The notes beneath the pieces were generated by a model. That model did no database searches. It worked only from the letters and a program-made list of their open reading frames with translations, and was not told where the DNA came from. From Phreatobacter sp. (GTDB taxonomy: Bacteria > Pseudomonadota > Alphaproteobacteria > Rhizobiales > Phreatobacteraceae), in the NCBI RefSeq assembly GCF_016793595.1, contig NZ_JAEULY010000005.1, forward strand, positions 1-64,000: a stretch of 64,000 bases of DNA, given 5' to 3'. Shown here piece by piece: positions 7,881 to 17,030 of this stretch (its first letter is position 1; the number at the start of each line of letters is the position of its first letter). A program made the translations under genes and the position numbers.

Positions 7881-8648
7881 TCATCCGTGCATCGTCAAAC
7901 CGCCGGACACGCTGATCGTTTGTCCGGTAATGAAATCGGCGTCGCTGCTGGCAAGGAATGCGATGATGCCAGGCAGATCGTCCGGCTGCCCCAGCCGCTT
8001 GAGCGGAATGGACTTCTGCAGCTTGTCGTAGATCTTCTGGCCGTACTCGCCTTCACCGATGAAGGAGCGCAGCAGGGCCGTATCGGTCGGGCCGGGGCAA
8101 ACGACGTTGACGTTGACGCCGCTGCGCGCGCACTCGCGCGCGATGGTCTTTGAGAAGGAAATGATTCCACCCTTGCAGGCCGCATAGACGGACTCGCCCG
8201 AAGAGCCCACGCGGCCCGCATCCGACGCGATGTTGATCACCTTGCCCCTTCCGGACTTGAGAAGGTGGGGCAGTACGGCCTTGTGAAGATTGAGGGGGCC
8301 GCGAAGGTTGATCGCGATGATGTGATCCCACAACGACGGCTCGGTCTCGAGGAACGGTTTGGCGACGTCCCAGCCCGCGTTGTTCACGAGAATGTCGAGC
8401 TGGCCGAAATGCGCCACGGCCCGCTCGACGGCGTTCTGCACGGCGGCATACTGGATGATATCGAAAGCCAGCGGCAGGACATCTCCGCCCTTCGCCGCAA
8501 GCTTCTCCTTCAGCACCTGCAAAGCGGCCTCATTGAGGTCGCAGGCAACAAGCCTGATGCCTTCTTCGACGAAGCGCTGGCAGATGGCTTGGCCGATGCC
8601 GCCGGCAGCGCCGGTCACAAGGGCAACCCGGTCCTTAAGGCCCTTCAT
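7881..8648 (-). CDS. badH: 2-hydroxycyclohexanecarboxyl-CoA dehydrogenase, BadH-like SDR
   Basis: A 255-residue short-chain dehydrogenase. TGAAGGIG (~12-19) binds NAD(P), NNAG lies near 90, catalytic Ser is in INIASDAGRVGSSGESV, and YAACKGG (~155) supplies Tyr and Lys. The C-terminus ITGQTISVSGGLTMHG matches the end of R. palustris BadH closely, as does NNAGWDVAKPF. BadH oxidises 2-hydroxycyclohexanecarboxyl-CoA to the 2-keto ester, the substrate of the BadI-like product next door. SD GGAG is 7 nt upstream of the ATG. It is the middle gene of the leftward run that starts with the FadH-type gene. Confidence 0.85.
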   Translation of the reverse strand: MKGLKDRVALVTGAAGGIGQAICQRFVEEGIRLVACDLNEAALQVLKEKLAAKGGDVLPLAFDIIQYAAVQNAVERAVAHFGQLDILVNNAGWDVAKPFLETEPSLWDHIIAINLRGPLNLHKAVLPHLLKSGRGKVINIASDAGRVGSSGESVYAACKGGIISFSKTIARECARSGVNVNVVCPGPTDTALLRSFIGEGEYGQKIYDKLQKSIPLKRLGQPDDLPGIIAFLASSDADFITGQTISVSGGLTMHG

Positions 8649-8673
8649 TATATGTCTCCAGGAATGCGTTGCG

Positions 8674-10313
8674 TTAAACTGCGGTCGATCTTGAATCGAC
8701 CAACTCGCGCAGCTTGAATTTTTGCACTTTGCCGGTCGCCGTCCGCTCGATGGGGCCGAAGATCACCTTCTTCGGCACCTTGAACCTGGCGAGCCTTGCC
8801 CGACAGAACTCCAGGATGTCCTCGACCGATACGCGCCCCGCATCCGGCTTGAGCTCAATGAAGGCGCAGGGGGATTCTCCCCACTTCTCGTCCTTCATCG
8901 CGATGACCGCGGCCGAAGAAATGGCTGGGTGCTTGTAGAGGATGTCCTCGACCTCGATGGAGGAAATGTTCTCGCCTCCCGAGATGATGATGTCCTTTGA
9001 GCGGTCCTTGATCTCGACGTATCCGTCCTGGTGGAGCACGGCGAGATCGCCCGTTCGATACCAGCCGCCCGCGAAGACCTCCTCCGTCGCCGTTGGATTC
9101 TTCAGGTAGCCCTTCATTCCGCAATTGCCGCGGAACATGATCTCGCCCATGACCCTCCCGTTGCTGGGAACGGCGTTCATCGTTGCGGGATCCGCGACGA
9201 GCATGCCGTCGGTAACGACCGTGCGAACGCCTTGCCGCGCCATGACCGCAGACCGCGTATCGGGCGAAAGGGCGTCCCATTCGCGGTGCCAGTCGCAGAG
9301 CGACACCACGCCATGCATTTCGGTCGATCCGTACACGTGCCGAACGACGAATCCGAGCTCTTCCGTCGCCTTCAGGATGGCGGCCGGGGGAGCCGAGCCC
9401 GCCGTCATGACGGCCACCGGCTTGGCAAGTTTGCGGCCAACGCGATTGGCACCCTCGACGAGCATGGAAAGGACTGTCGGCGCGCCGCACAGATGCGTCC
9501 CACCGTGCGTTTCAATGGCATCGAAGATTTCGTCCGCAACCACGCGCCGAAGGCAGACATGCGTGGCCCCCAGCGCGGCGACCGCCCAGGAAAAGCACCA
9601 GCCGTTGCAGTGGAACATCGGCAAGGTCCAGACATAGACCGAATTGCTGTCCATCTGATGATGCAGGAGCTGGCCGAGGGCATTGAGATACACGCCCCGG
9701 TGATGGAACAGCGCCCCCTTGGGATTGCCGGTCGTACCGGAGGTGTAGTTCAGCGAAATCGCGTCGAACTCGTCGTCCGGCCAGACGATCTCGTCGTCCG
9801 GCTTTCCCGACCGCAGGAAGTCCTCGTAACTGTGGTCGCCGATCCGCTCTCCACCTTCGGCGTAGATGTCTTCGATATCGACGACGAGGGGGCGTTTGGT
9901 GAGCTTCGACAGCGCGTCCCGAGCGACACCGCTCCACTGCTTGTCGACGAGGAAACCTTGGTCTCGCTATGCTCGAGGATGAAGGCGATCGCCGCTGGGT
10001 CGAGCCTGGTGTTGAGCGTGTTGAGGATGCCGCCGGACATAGGCACGCCGAAGTGCGCCTCAAGCATGGCGGGCGTGTTGGGGCTCACCACCGAGACGAT
10101 GTCACCGCGGCCGACGCCAACCTTCCGCAACGCCGACGCGAGGAGCCGGCATCGCGCGGCATGCTCCCGCCAGGTAAAGCGCTGATCACCGTGGATGATC
10201 GCGACCCGGTCCGGAAAAACGTCCGCCGACCGGAACAGGAAGTTGATGGGCGACATGGGGCGGAAATTTGCCGGCCGACGCTGGAGAAAATCGGCATCGA
10301 GATCCAGGGCCAT
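8674..10313 (-). pseudogene. AMP-forming acyl-CoA ligase (possible AliA role) with 1-nt frameshift
   Basis: The N-terminal frame (start 10313, SD GGGAGG) reads LALDLDADFL-type opening, SPINFLFRSADVFPDRVAI and ILNTLNTRLDPAAIAFILEH. It then breaks at an A3 run (9953-9955 on the plus strand). The other frame continues without a gap: LVDKQWSGVARDALSKL, the AMP-binding loop TSGTTGNPKGA, and on to RTGDLAV, KDIIISGGENISS and the catalytic-Lys region ERTATGKVQKFKL. Restoring one base gives a complete 546-residue ligase. It sits where AliA (cyclohexanecarboxylate-CoA ligase) would be needed. The break could be a genuine mutation or a homopolymer sequencing error. Confidence 0.8.
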
Positions 10314-10372
10314 TGGAGCCTCCCAGGAAGAGCCGTCGTTCGACGGCATTTTTGATGGACGTGGGGAGCAAG

Positions 10373-12367
10373 TTAGAGGCGGTTTCCGATCACGGCGCCC
10401 TCGTAGATGGCGCGTTTGGCGTCGAGCTCGCCCGCCAGTTTCGCGCCGCCGACGAGATGCACGGACTGCCCGCGTGCCTCGAGCTCGTCGGCAAGGCTTC
10501 TTGCCGAGACTTGGCCAGCGCAGACGACGATCGTGTCGGCCGGTAGAACCTCGATGCGGTCGCTGACCGCGATGTGAAGCCCTTCGGCGTCAATCTTCAG
10601 GTACTGAGCCTCGGCAATCTGTCGAACGCCGAAGTCCTTGAGCTCCTGCCGCAGGATCCAGCCTGTGCTCTTGCCAAGCGTCCGTCCGAATGGGCCTGCC
10701 GAACGCTTGAGCATGGTGATCGAGCGCTTGGCGGGATGCAGCGTTTTTCCTGTGCCGATGCCCCAGCGCTGCTCGAACTGTTCGACCGATTGCCGTCCGG
10801 CATGCTCGCCTGTTGCGAGGAGCAGCGCCACGTCGTGGCCAATGCCGCCCGCCCCGATGATGACGACACGGTTGCCGGCCGTGACGGAGCCGTCGAGAAT
10901 GCTGGTGTAGCCAACCACGCGAGGATCATTCGCCCCCGGGATATCCAGCGGGCGCGGATCGATGCCGGTCGACACAATGACTTCGTCATAGTTGTCTCGG
11001 CTGAGAGCCTCGATGCCGACGCGCTGGCCCGTGCGAACTTCGACCCCCGCAGCGTCCAGCTGACGCCGAAGACTCTCGATCGCCAGACCGTAGTCCTCCT
11101 TGCCGGGGATATGCGCCGCCAGAGAGAACTGGCCACCGATCTCTCGGCCGCCCTCGTAGAGGGTGACGGCGTGACCTCGCCGGCCGGCCTCAAGGGCGGC
11201 CGCAATGCCTGCGACGCCGCCGCCGACGACACCGACCCGCTTCGTCTGGGCGGCAGGCTCGTCGGAAAATTCGACTTCGCGCGCCGCTCTTGGATTGACG
11301 AGGCAGCTAATCACCTGACCGGTGAAATAGTGGTCCAGACATGCCTGGTTACAGGCAATGCAGATGTTGATCTGATCTGGCCGGGCGTCGCGCACCTTGT
11401 TGACGAAATCGGCATCGGCGAGGAACGGCCGCGCCATGGAAATCAGATCGGCCGCGCCGCTTGAGAGCAGATGCTCTGCGACGTCGGGAAGATTGATCCT
11501 GTTGCTTGCCGTCACCGGAATGCCGACGGCTTCCTTGATCCGGCGCGTCGCATTGGCGAACGCTGCATGAGGTACCGCGCCAGCGATCGTCGGCACGGTC
11601 GATTCATGCCAGCCAATGCCCGTTGAAAGCAGGTCCGCGCCGGCCTTTTCGACCGCCTGTGCAAGCCAGACGGTGTCGTCGTCGCTCAGCCCGCCCTCGA
11701 TCAGTTCGAGCGCCGAAATGCGGTAGCAAAGGATCTTCTCGCCGACGGCCTCGCGAACGGCCCTCACGACCGAAAGAGGAAACCGTGCCCTGTTCTCAAG
11801 CGAACCGCCCCATTCGTCCTCTCGGAAATTGGTTCGGACGGCCAGGAACTCGCTGATGAGATATCCTTCCGAGCCCATCACCTCGATGCCGTCATATCCG
11901 GCCTGAATGGCGAGCCTGGCCGTGTTGGCATAGGCATCGACGGTCTTGCCGATTTCCGCCGGAGTGAGTTCGCGAGGGACATCGCGATTGATCGGTGATT
12001 TCACCGCTGATGGGGCGACAATGGCGGGGTGGTAGCCGTAGCGGCCGGCATGGAGGATCTGCAGCAGAATCCGTCCGCCGGCTGCATGAACGGCTTCGGT
12101 GATAACGCGGTGGGCGCTGACCTGATCAGCCCGCTCCAGCGTGCCGGGCTCGTCCTTCATCCGTCCTGCATAGGTGGGCGCGAATCCACCGGTGACGATG
12201 AGCGCCGCACCGCCGCGCGCCCGGTCAGCGTAGAAGCGGGCTAGTTGATCGAACCGCTCGGGGTGGCATTCGAGGCCGGTGTGCATGGAGCCCATCACCA
12301 TGCGGTTCGGCAGCGTGGTCTTGCCGACGCGAATGGGTTGCAGAATGGGCGAAGATGCCGCTGACAT
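10373..12367 (-). CDS. FadH-type 2,4-dienoyl-CoA reductase / NADH:flavin oxidoreductase
   Basis: A 664-residue protein of the Old Yellow Enzyme-fused family. Residues ~8-340 are an FMN TIM barrel (LPNRMVMGSMHTGLE; HAGRYGYHP; catalytic-region GYDGIEVMGSEGYL). A 4Fe-4S ligand set follows (CIACNQACLDHY ... SCLVNP, Cys spacing 2-3-11). The C-terminal half has FAD (GVVGGGVAGIAAALEAG) and NADPH (VIIGAGGIGHDVAL) Rossmann motifs, as in E. coli FadH. In this cluster it could reduce ring-unsaturated CoA esters, which is inferred from context. SD GGAGG precedes the ATG. It is the first gene of the leftward operon and faces control region B. Confidence 0.88.
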   Translation of the reverse strand: MSAASSPILQPIRVGKTTLPNRMVMGSMHTGLECHPERFDQLARFYADRARGGAALIVTGGFAPTYAGRMKDEPGTLERADQVSAHRVITEAVHAAGGRILLQILHAGRYGYHPAIVAPSAVKSPINRDVPRELTPAEIGKTVDAYANTARLAIQAGYDGIEVMGSEGYLISEFLAVRTNFREDEWGGSLENRARFPLSVVRAVREAVGEKILCYRISALELIEGGLSDDDTVWLAQAVEKAGADLLSTGIGWHESTVPTIAGAVPHAAFANATRRIKEAVGIPVTASNRINLPDVAEHLLSSGAADLISMARPFLADADFVNKVRDARPDQINICIACNQACLDHYFTGQVISCLVNPRAAREVEFSDEPAAQTKRVGVVGGGVAGIAAALEAGRRGHAVTLYEGGREIGGQFSLAAHIPGKEDYGLAIESLRRQLDAAGVEVRTGQRVGIEALSRDNYDEVIVSTGIDPRPLDIPGANDPRVVGYTSILDGSVTAGNRVVIIGAGGIGHDVALLLATGEHAGRQSVEQFEQRWGIGTGKTLHPAKRSITMLKRSAGPFGRTLGKSTGWILRQELKDFGVRQIAEAQYLKIDAEGLHIAVSDRIEVLPADTIVVCAGQVSARSLADELEARGQSVHLVGGAKLAGELDAKRAIYEGAVIGNRL

Positions 12368-12436
12368 CTCGTTTCCTCCGTGGGCGCCCTGTCGCGCTCG
12401 TCATTGGTTTCCAGAGACAAACCCATCGGCGATTCA

Positions 12437-12560
12437 ATGTCAATATGTTTGCGTATTACCCATCCGTCGACACCTTGCGCAGCATCACTATATGCCAAAA
12501 TATGAGATTTTCGATGACGCTCAAATCTCAGATGGGCAAATATTATAACAACATATTGAC
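12437..12560. promoter_or_regulatory. BadR-type control region B in divergent promoter
   Basis: This lies between the FadH-type gene (leftward) and the acyl-CoA dehydrogenase fragment (rightward). GTCAATATGTT at 12439-12449 is the exact reverse complement of AACATATTGAC at 12550-12560. Between them is TATGCCAAAATATG (12491-12504). TATAACAA at 12544-12551 precedes the right site. Sites are 72 and 95 nt from the two start codons, good positions for a repressor acting on both promoters. The layout repeats that of 6171-6293. Confidence 0.7.
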
Positions 12561-12654
12561 ACGATTGAGAGCCAGGTTTAGCTAGCAACGGCGGACCGCC
12601 ATTTCCTGGAAATGCGGCTACTTTCGACGAGAAAGCGCGCGAGGAGGCCTACCG

Positions 12655-13698
12655 ATGCTGAAGTCCTTTGCTCACCTCGACCAGTCGCGAAAGTGGTCAC
12701 CGGAGGAGAATATCGCGCTCGATCAGGTCCGGCGGCTGGCCACCGACGTGCTGAGGCCCAATGCCGATCGTTTCGATGAAACCAAAGAGTTCCCGTGGGC
12801 CAACATCGAAGCGTTCAGGGCGGTTGGCTTGAACGGCATTTTCGTGCCCGAGGAGTATGGCGGGTCTCCCATCAGCTACCGGTGTTATCTCGAGGCCGTT
12901 CGCATCATCTCGGAGGCTTGCGCTGCGACCGGAATTATCTTCGGGACCAGTGCCGCGACGATCAATCCGATCCTCGAATATGGGAACGAGGAGCAAAAGC
13001 AGCGTTTCATCCGTCCGATCGTCGAGGGGGGTCTGGGCGCGCTGGCGATCACCGAGCCTCACGCCGGATCGGACGGTGGATCGGTCGTCACCAGGTTTGA
13101 GCCGCAGGGCGATCAGATCGTCATCAACGGACGCAAGATTTTCATCACCACGGGCGACGTAGCCGACATTCTGCTGCTGTTCGGCAAATGGGCCGGCCCC
13201 GAGAATTCGCCGAAGGCGGTCAGCGCAGTGGTCGTCGAGAAGGGCACGCCCGGCTTCGAAGTCGCGCGCCTCGAAACAAAGATGGGCACCCATGCCTCAT
13301 CGACCGCCGAGCTTGTGTTCACAGACTGCCGGATTCCGCGAGCCAATCTGCTTGGGAACCCGGGCGATGGCATGAAGATCATGATGGCGACCTTGAACAA
13401 GTCCCGCCCGAGCGTTGCCGCTCAGGCCCTCGGTATCGCATCCGCCGCGTTCAGCGACATGGTCGCCTACGCCAACGAGCGCCGGCAGGGCGGCAAGCGG
13501 ATTGTCGAGCACCAAGCCATCGCCTTCATGATCGCGGATCTGGCGATCGAACTGATGGCTGCCCGGACGCTGATGGATCACGTCGGCATGCTGGTCGACG
13601 ACGGCGTCAAGGACATCAGCGTTGAAGCCTCCATGGTGAAGGTGAAAGCGTCCGATCTCGCCATGCGGCTCAGCAGCGCCTGGCCTCGCAGCTTGTAG
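12655..13698 (+). pseudogene. Acyl-CoA dehydrogenase (AliB-like), 3' end lost and fused to recombinase remnant
   Basis: The frame encodes the N-terminal, middle and most of the C-terminal domain of an acyl-CoA dehydrogenase: ITEPHAGSDGGS and FITTGDVADI (FAD/substrate region), then LNKSRPSVAAQALG. Homology stops at KVKASDLAMR (~13670), after which ten unrelated residues lead to a stop. About 35 residues that carry the C-terminal helices and the usual YEGT-type catalytic Glu are missing. The helix-G position used by isovaleryl-CoA dehydrogenases has no Glu here either, so the product should be inactive. In a CHC-type pathway it would have made cyclohexenecarboxyl-CoA. Confidence 0.82.
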
Positions 13699-14423
13699 AG
13701 CGCACCAAACGGCCAAGCCCAAACGGACTGCTACGCGGCCTGCTCTTCGACTCGCGCGGCAATCGGATGTCGCCGAGCTACACGATGAAGCATGGTGCTC
13801 GATACCACTACTACATCTCCAGGGCGCTCTTGGAGAACCGCAAGGCGGAGGCAGGCTCGCCGCCACGCGCCAGCGCCACGACGATCGACGACATCGTGCT
13901 CGGCGCTCTGCGGCAACATGCGCGGGAGATTCCGTTAGCCGACGCTGCACAGCGTGAGCTGGTGCTTGAGCTGATCGAGCGGGTTGAGGTTCACCGTAGC
14001 CAAATCACAATCACGTACGCGAACCACCTCGCCGGTAATGATCGCATCGTCGCGCTGCCATGGTCACCGCGGCAGACGAAGCCTGAGAAGATCGTTCACG
14101 AGGCAGCGGCAGCGAGCAACAAGGTCGCAGCTGCCGCCCCTCAGCAGCGCGCCAATCGCGAGCGCCTGATCAAGGCGATCGTCAAGGCGCGCTCATGGCT
14201 CGATGACCTGATCGCCGGTCGCACCGAAAGCGTTGACGCAATTGCCGACAGCGAGGGTAAGAGCAGCCGCAACATACGCATGATGATCCAGCTCGCCTTC
14301 CTCGATCCTCAGATCGTCGAGGCGGTCGTCGATGGCCGATTGCCCGACAGCATCGGCGCGACAGAGATCGTCACGGACCTCCCGATGGCCTGGCACGAAC
14401 AGCGTCGGCTCCTGGGCGCTTAA
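13671..14423 (+). pseudogene. Large serine recombinase, C-terminal fragment
   Basis: The reading frame joins the acyl-CoA dehydrogenase fragment at about 13671 and reads QQRLASQLVERTKRPSP, NGLLRGLLFDSRGNRMSP and ARYHYYISRALLENRKA. This is the recombinase/zinc-ribbon region of large serine recombinases, and it continues to a normal C-terminus (LPMAWHEQRRLLGA). The N-terminal resolvase domain with the catalytic Ser is absent, so it cannot recombine DNA. The first ATG inside the frame is at 13767. Either the recombinase inserted and was then deleted, or a rearrangement joined two loci. Confidence 0.8.
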
Positions 14424-14742
14424 GCCCGACCTCCGATCCACGAACAATCCCGACAACCATCAGCAGGCAACGAGGGCTGGGGCAATCTGGGCCTCGCAAA
14501 CGTTCGTAGTGCTCCGACGTTGGACAAAAGGTCGAACCACTCTCCGGGCAAGTTCGAACCCGTCTCGGCCATCAACGATCGGACATTCTACTTCCGCCCC
14601 GGAGAATGGTCGCCGTTGAAGAGGTTGAAAGGGCGCAGAACAGAGTCTCAGACGTGCTCGAATGCCGAACCGGGTCGCTAAGTCCCTAGAAAAACGCGAG
14701 AATTACGCTGGCAGGGATAGCCGCGAGTTAGAACCGGGTGGT
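14424..14742. other. Gap between recombinase remnant and tRNA-Ala
   Basis: No gene with a start codon is visible. The recombinase frame stays open past its stop to 14681 and reads protein-like (NDRTFYFRPGEW). It may be decayed coding sequence trailing the mobile element. The right edge directly abuts the 3' end of the tRNA gene, the usual place for an island attachment site. No second copy of the tRNA 3' sequence was found in the window. Confidence 0.5.
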
Positions 14743-14818
<76 letters not shown>

Positions 14819-15144
14819 ACATGCTCTGACGAGCCTTGGCGGATCTTGGGTCTTCCGCCTGTGTGCCGGCCCCGGAGGGGCAGGCGGCGCGGCGAGGCAA
14901 GGCCCCGCTGCGGAGCGCGTGTTTGGCACATTTCGCTGGAGGCATCAAGCGCGCGATTGGTGTTTTTTCCACCGGGCCAATCATGACCTGGCGGCGGTGG
15001 TGCCGGGTGGCGCAGGCCGGCCCGCACACGGCTGAAATGCTGCTTTGCATGGAATGTGCTCCACTCATTCAACTTCTTCTTAATTGGCCCGGAATTACCG
15101 TCGCCTACGACGAGCTTTCGGCCTTCGGGCAGAGCAGGGCGAGA
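14819..15144. other. Leader between tRNA-Ala and DUF2336 gene
   Basis: An upstream extension of the DUF2336 frame is open from 14836, but its translation has no family similarity and begins inside the tRNA promoter region. The stretch probably holds the tRNA-Ala promoter (leftward) and the promoter of the DUF2336 gene (rightward, perhaps around 15060-15080, where the sequence turns AT-rich). I find no clear RNA element. Confidence 0.5.
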
Positions 15145-16239
15145 ATGGCGGCGGCATCCATCATCGAGGAACTGGAGGAGGTCATCTCCCGCGGCACGAG
15201 CGATCGCCGGGTGGAAACCCTGCGCCGCGTGACCGACCTGTTCCTGAACGATGCCGACCGCTACACCGAAGCGCAGATCGAGCTGTTCGACGACGTGATC
15301 ATGCGGCTGTCGACGGCGATGGAGAGGGCCGTCCGCCAGCAGCTCGCCGAGCGTCTCGCGCCGGTGATGAGCGCTCCGAAGACCGTGATCCGCAGCCTCG
15401 CGCAGGACGACGAGATCGACGTCGCGCGGCCCATCCTCATGCTGTCCGCGCAGCTGGACGACAAGACCCTCGCCGGCATCGCCCGCACCAAGAGCCAGGA
15501 GCACATGCTGGCCATTGCCGGGCGCAAGACCATTGGCGAGAAGGTCACAGACGTGCTGGTCGAGCGCGGCGATGCCCGCGTCGCGTTGTCGGTCGCCTCG
15601 AACGATGGCGCGAGATTCTCGTCGGAAGGCTACGGCGCGCTGGTGGAGCGCGCCAAGGGCGACGACACGCTCGCCGAATGCATCGGTTTGCGACAGGACA
15701 TCCCGCCCTACCTGTTCCGCGTGATCCTCGCGACCGCGCGCGAGAACGTTCGCAAGCGTCTGATTGCCTCGACCACCGCGCGCGAGAAGGTGCAGCTTGC
15801 AGGAGCGATCGCCGGCGTCGCCGACCGCATCGCGGTCGGAACCGCGACCTCGGCGCGCGATCTGACCGCCATCCACCGCGCCATTGTGGTGATGAACAAC
15901 CGGGGCGAACTCGGCGAGGCTCAGCTCAAGGCCTATGCCGAGGCCGGCAAGACCGACGAGACCGTCTGCGCGCTGTCGGTGCTGTGTGGTGTTCCGCTCG
16001 ACATGGTGGAGCGGCTGTTCATCGGCGAGCGCCCGGACCCGATCCTCATTCTCGCCCGCTCCGCCGGCCTGTCGTGGCCGACGCTGCGCGCGGTATTGAA
16101 GACGCGGCCGGGAGCGGCCGGAACATCGGCCGCCGGGCTCGACGAGACGCGGGAAAGCTACGACAAGCTCACCGCCAACACCGCGCTGCGCGTACTGCGC
16201 TTCTGGCAGGTGCGCGAGAGTTCGGCCAAGGCGAGCTGA
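15145..16239 (+). CDS. DUF2336 domain-containing protein
   Basis: A 364-residue, mostly helical protein of the alphaproteobacterial DUF2336 family. The chosen start gives AASIIEELEEVISRG and RRVETLRRVTDLFLND, the usual family opening. The longer frame to 14836 adds residues with no family resemblance. HEAT-like helical repeats run through ~20-330, with no membrane segment or signal peptide. The function is unknown. It stands alone, converging on the DUF1150 gene across a GC-rich hairpin. Confidence 0.8.
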   Translation: MAAASIIEELEEVISRGTSDRRVETLRRVTDLFLNDADRYTEAQIELFDDVIMRLSTAMERAVRQQLAERLAPVMSAPKTVIRSLAQDDEIDVARPILMLSAQLDDKTLAGIARTKSQEHMLAIAGRKTIGEKVTDVLVERGDARVALSVASNDGARFSSEGYGALVERAKGDDTLAECIGLRQDIPPYLFRVILATARENVRKRLIASTTAREKVQLAGAIAGVADRIAVGTATSARDLTAIHRAIVVMNNRGELGEAQLKAYAEAGKTDETVCALSVLCGVPLDMVERLFIGERPDPILILARSAGLSWPTLRAVLKTRPGAAGTSAAGLDETRESYDKLTANTALRVLRFWQVRESSAKAS

Positions 16240-16244
16240 ACGGC

Positions 16245-16271
16245 GGCGCCGCAGGCAGAGCCGGCGGCGCC
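16245..16271. terminator. GC-rich hairpin between convergent genes
   Basis: GGCGCCGC (16245-16252) pairs with GCGGCGCC (16264-16271) around an 11-nt loop, between the convergent DUF2336 and DUF1150 stops. It could end transcription from both sides, but no T-run follows on either strand. Confidence 0.4.
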
Positions 16272-16283
16272 ACGCCCAAGGGG

Positions 16284-16553
16284 TCAGTGCAGGCTGACCG
16301 TTTCCAGTTCGTTCTGCCAGGCATTGGCCTCGGCATCCTCGCGCCTGTCCGTCACCATGATCGGCGTGCCGTCGGCCGAAACGAGGGCGAACAGGTCCAG
16401 GCCCGGCGGCAATTCGGGCGCCTGCGGGAACATCCGCGAAATGTCGTCCGAGCGCATCGGCTTCACATAGGCGACCTTCGCCATGCCGAGCTTGGCGAGG
16501 ATTTCGGGGGTGATGGTCTGAGTCAGGTCATTCTGCGTCAGGTCGTGGGTCAT
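16284..16553 (-). CDS. DUF1150 family protein
   Basis: An 89-residue protein with the family pattern AYVKPMRSDDISRMFP and an ALVSADGTPIMVTDRREDA stretch. DUF1150 proteins occur in rhizobia, nearly always directly downstream of a small heat-shock protein gene as here (48 nt after the hsp20 stop), which suggests joint induction. The biochemical role is unknown. It has no signal or membrane segment. Confidence 0.85.
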   Translation of the reverse strand: MTHDLTQNDLTQTITPEILAKLGMAKVAYVKPMRSDDISRMFPQAPELPPGLDLFALVSADGTPIMVTDRREDAEANAWQNELETVSLH

Positions 16554-16601
16554 GATGAACCTCCTCGATAGGCAGGTTGCAGGTCGCGGCGGCTGGACCG
16601 G

Positions 16602-17030
16602 TCAGTCCTGGGCCGCGATGTCGATCCGCCGCACGATCCTTTCAGGCTCCGGACGGGCAAGATCGATCGACAGGAGCCCGTTCTTCAGGTCGGCTCCGAT
16701 AACCTCCATTCCGTCGGCCAGCACGAAGACGCGCTGGAACTGGCGGGCGGCGATGCCGCGATGGATGAAATTGCGCGTCTCGCCGTCATCCTGCTGGCGG
16801 CCGCGGATGGTCAGCTGACTTTCCTCGACCGTGACGTCGAGCTGGTCGCGGGTAAAGCCCGCAACGGCCAGCGTGATCCGCAGCCTTTCGGGTTCTCCGC
16901 CACCCGGCGCGATCCGCTCGATATTGTAGGGCGGATAGCCGTCACCGGCCTTGGCGACCCGATCCAGAACCCGTTCGAGCTGATCGAAGCCGAGCAGGAA
17001 GGGCGATGACAGCGACGGCATGCGCGACAT
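16602..17030 (-). CDS. Hsp20 / alpha-crystallin small heat-shock protein
   Basis: A 142-residue IbpA-like chaperone that holds unfolding proteins during heat stress. It opens MSRMPSLSSPFLLGFDQLER, as rhizobial class-A sHsps do. The alpha-crystallin domain spans ~35-130 (YPPYNIERI; LAVAGFTRDQLDVTVEE; GIAARQFQRVFVLADGMEV). A short tail follows with no clear I-X-I motif. The start at 17030 rather than 17057 or 17150 is supported by a thermometer-like hairpin that ties up the AGGA ribosome-binding site directly in front of it. Confidence 0.92.
   Translation of the reverse strand: MSRMPSLSSPFLLGFDQLERVLDRVAKAGDGYPPYNIERIAPGGGEPERLRITLAVAGFTRDQLDVTVEESQLTIRGRQQDDGETRNFIHRGIAARQFQRVFVLADGMEVIGADLKNGLLSIDLARPEPERIVRRIDIAAQD

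Noticed and set aside
13741..14423. An intact serine recombinase.
   Set aside because: The catalytic N-terminal resolvase domain is absent, and the frame joins directly to a dehydrogenase fragment.
14836..15144. An N-terminal extension of the DUF2336 protein.
   Set aside because: It has no similarity to the family and starts within the tRNA-Ala promoter region. The family opening is at 15145.
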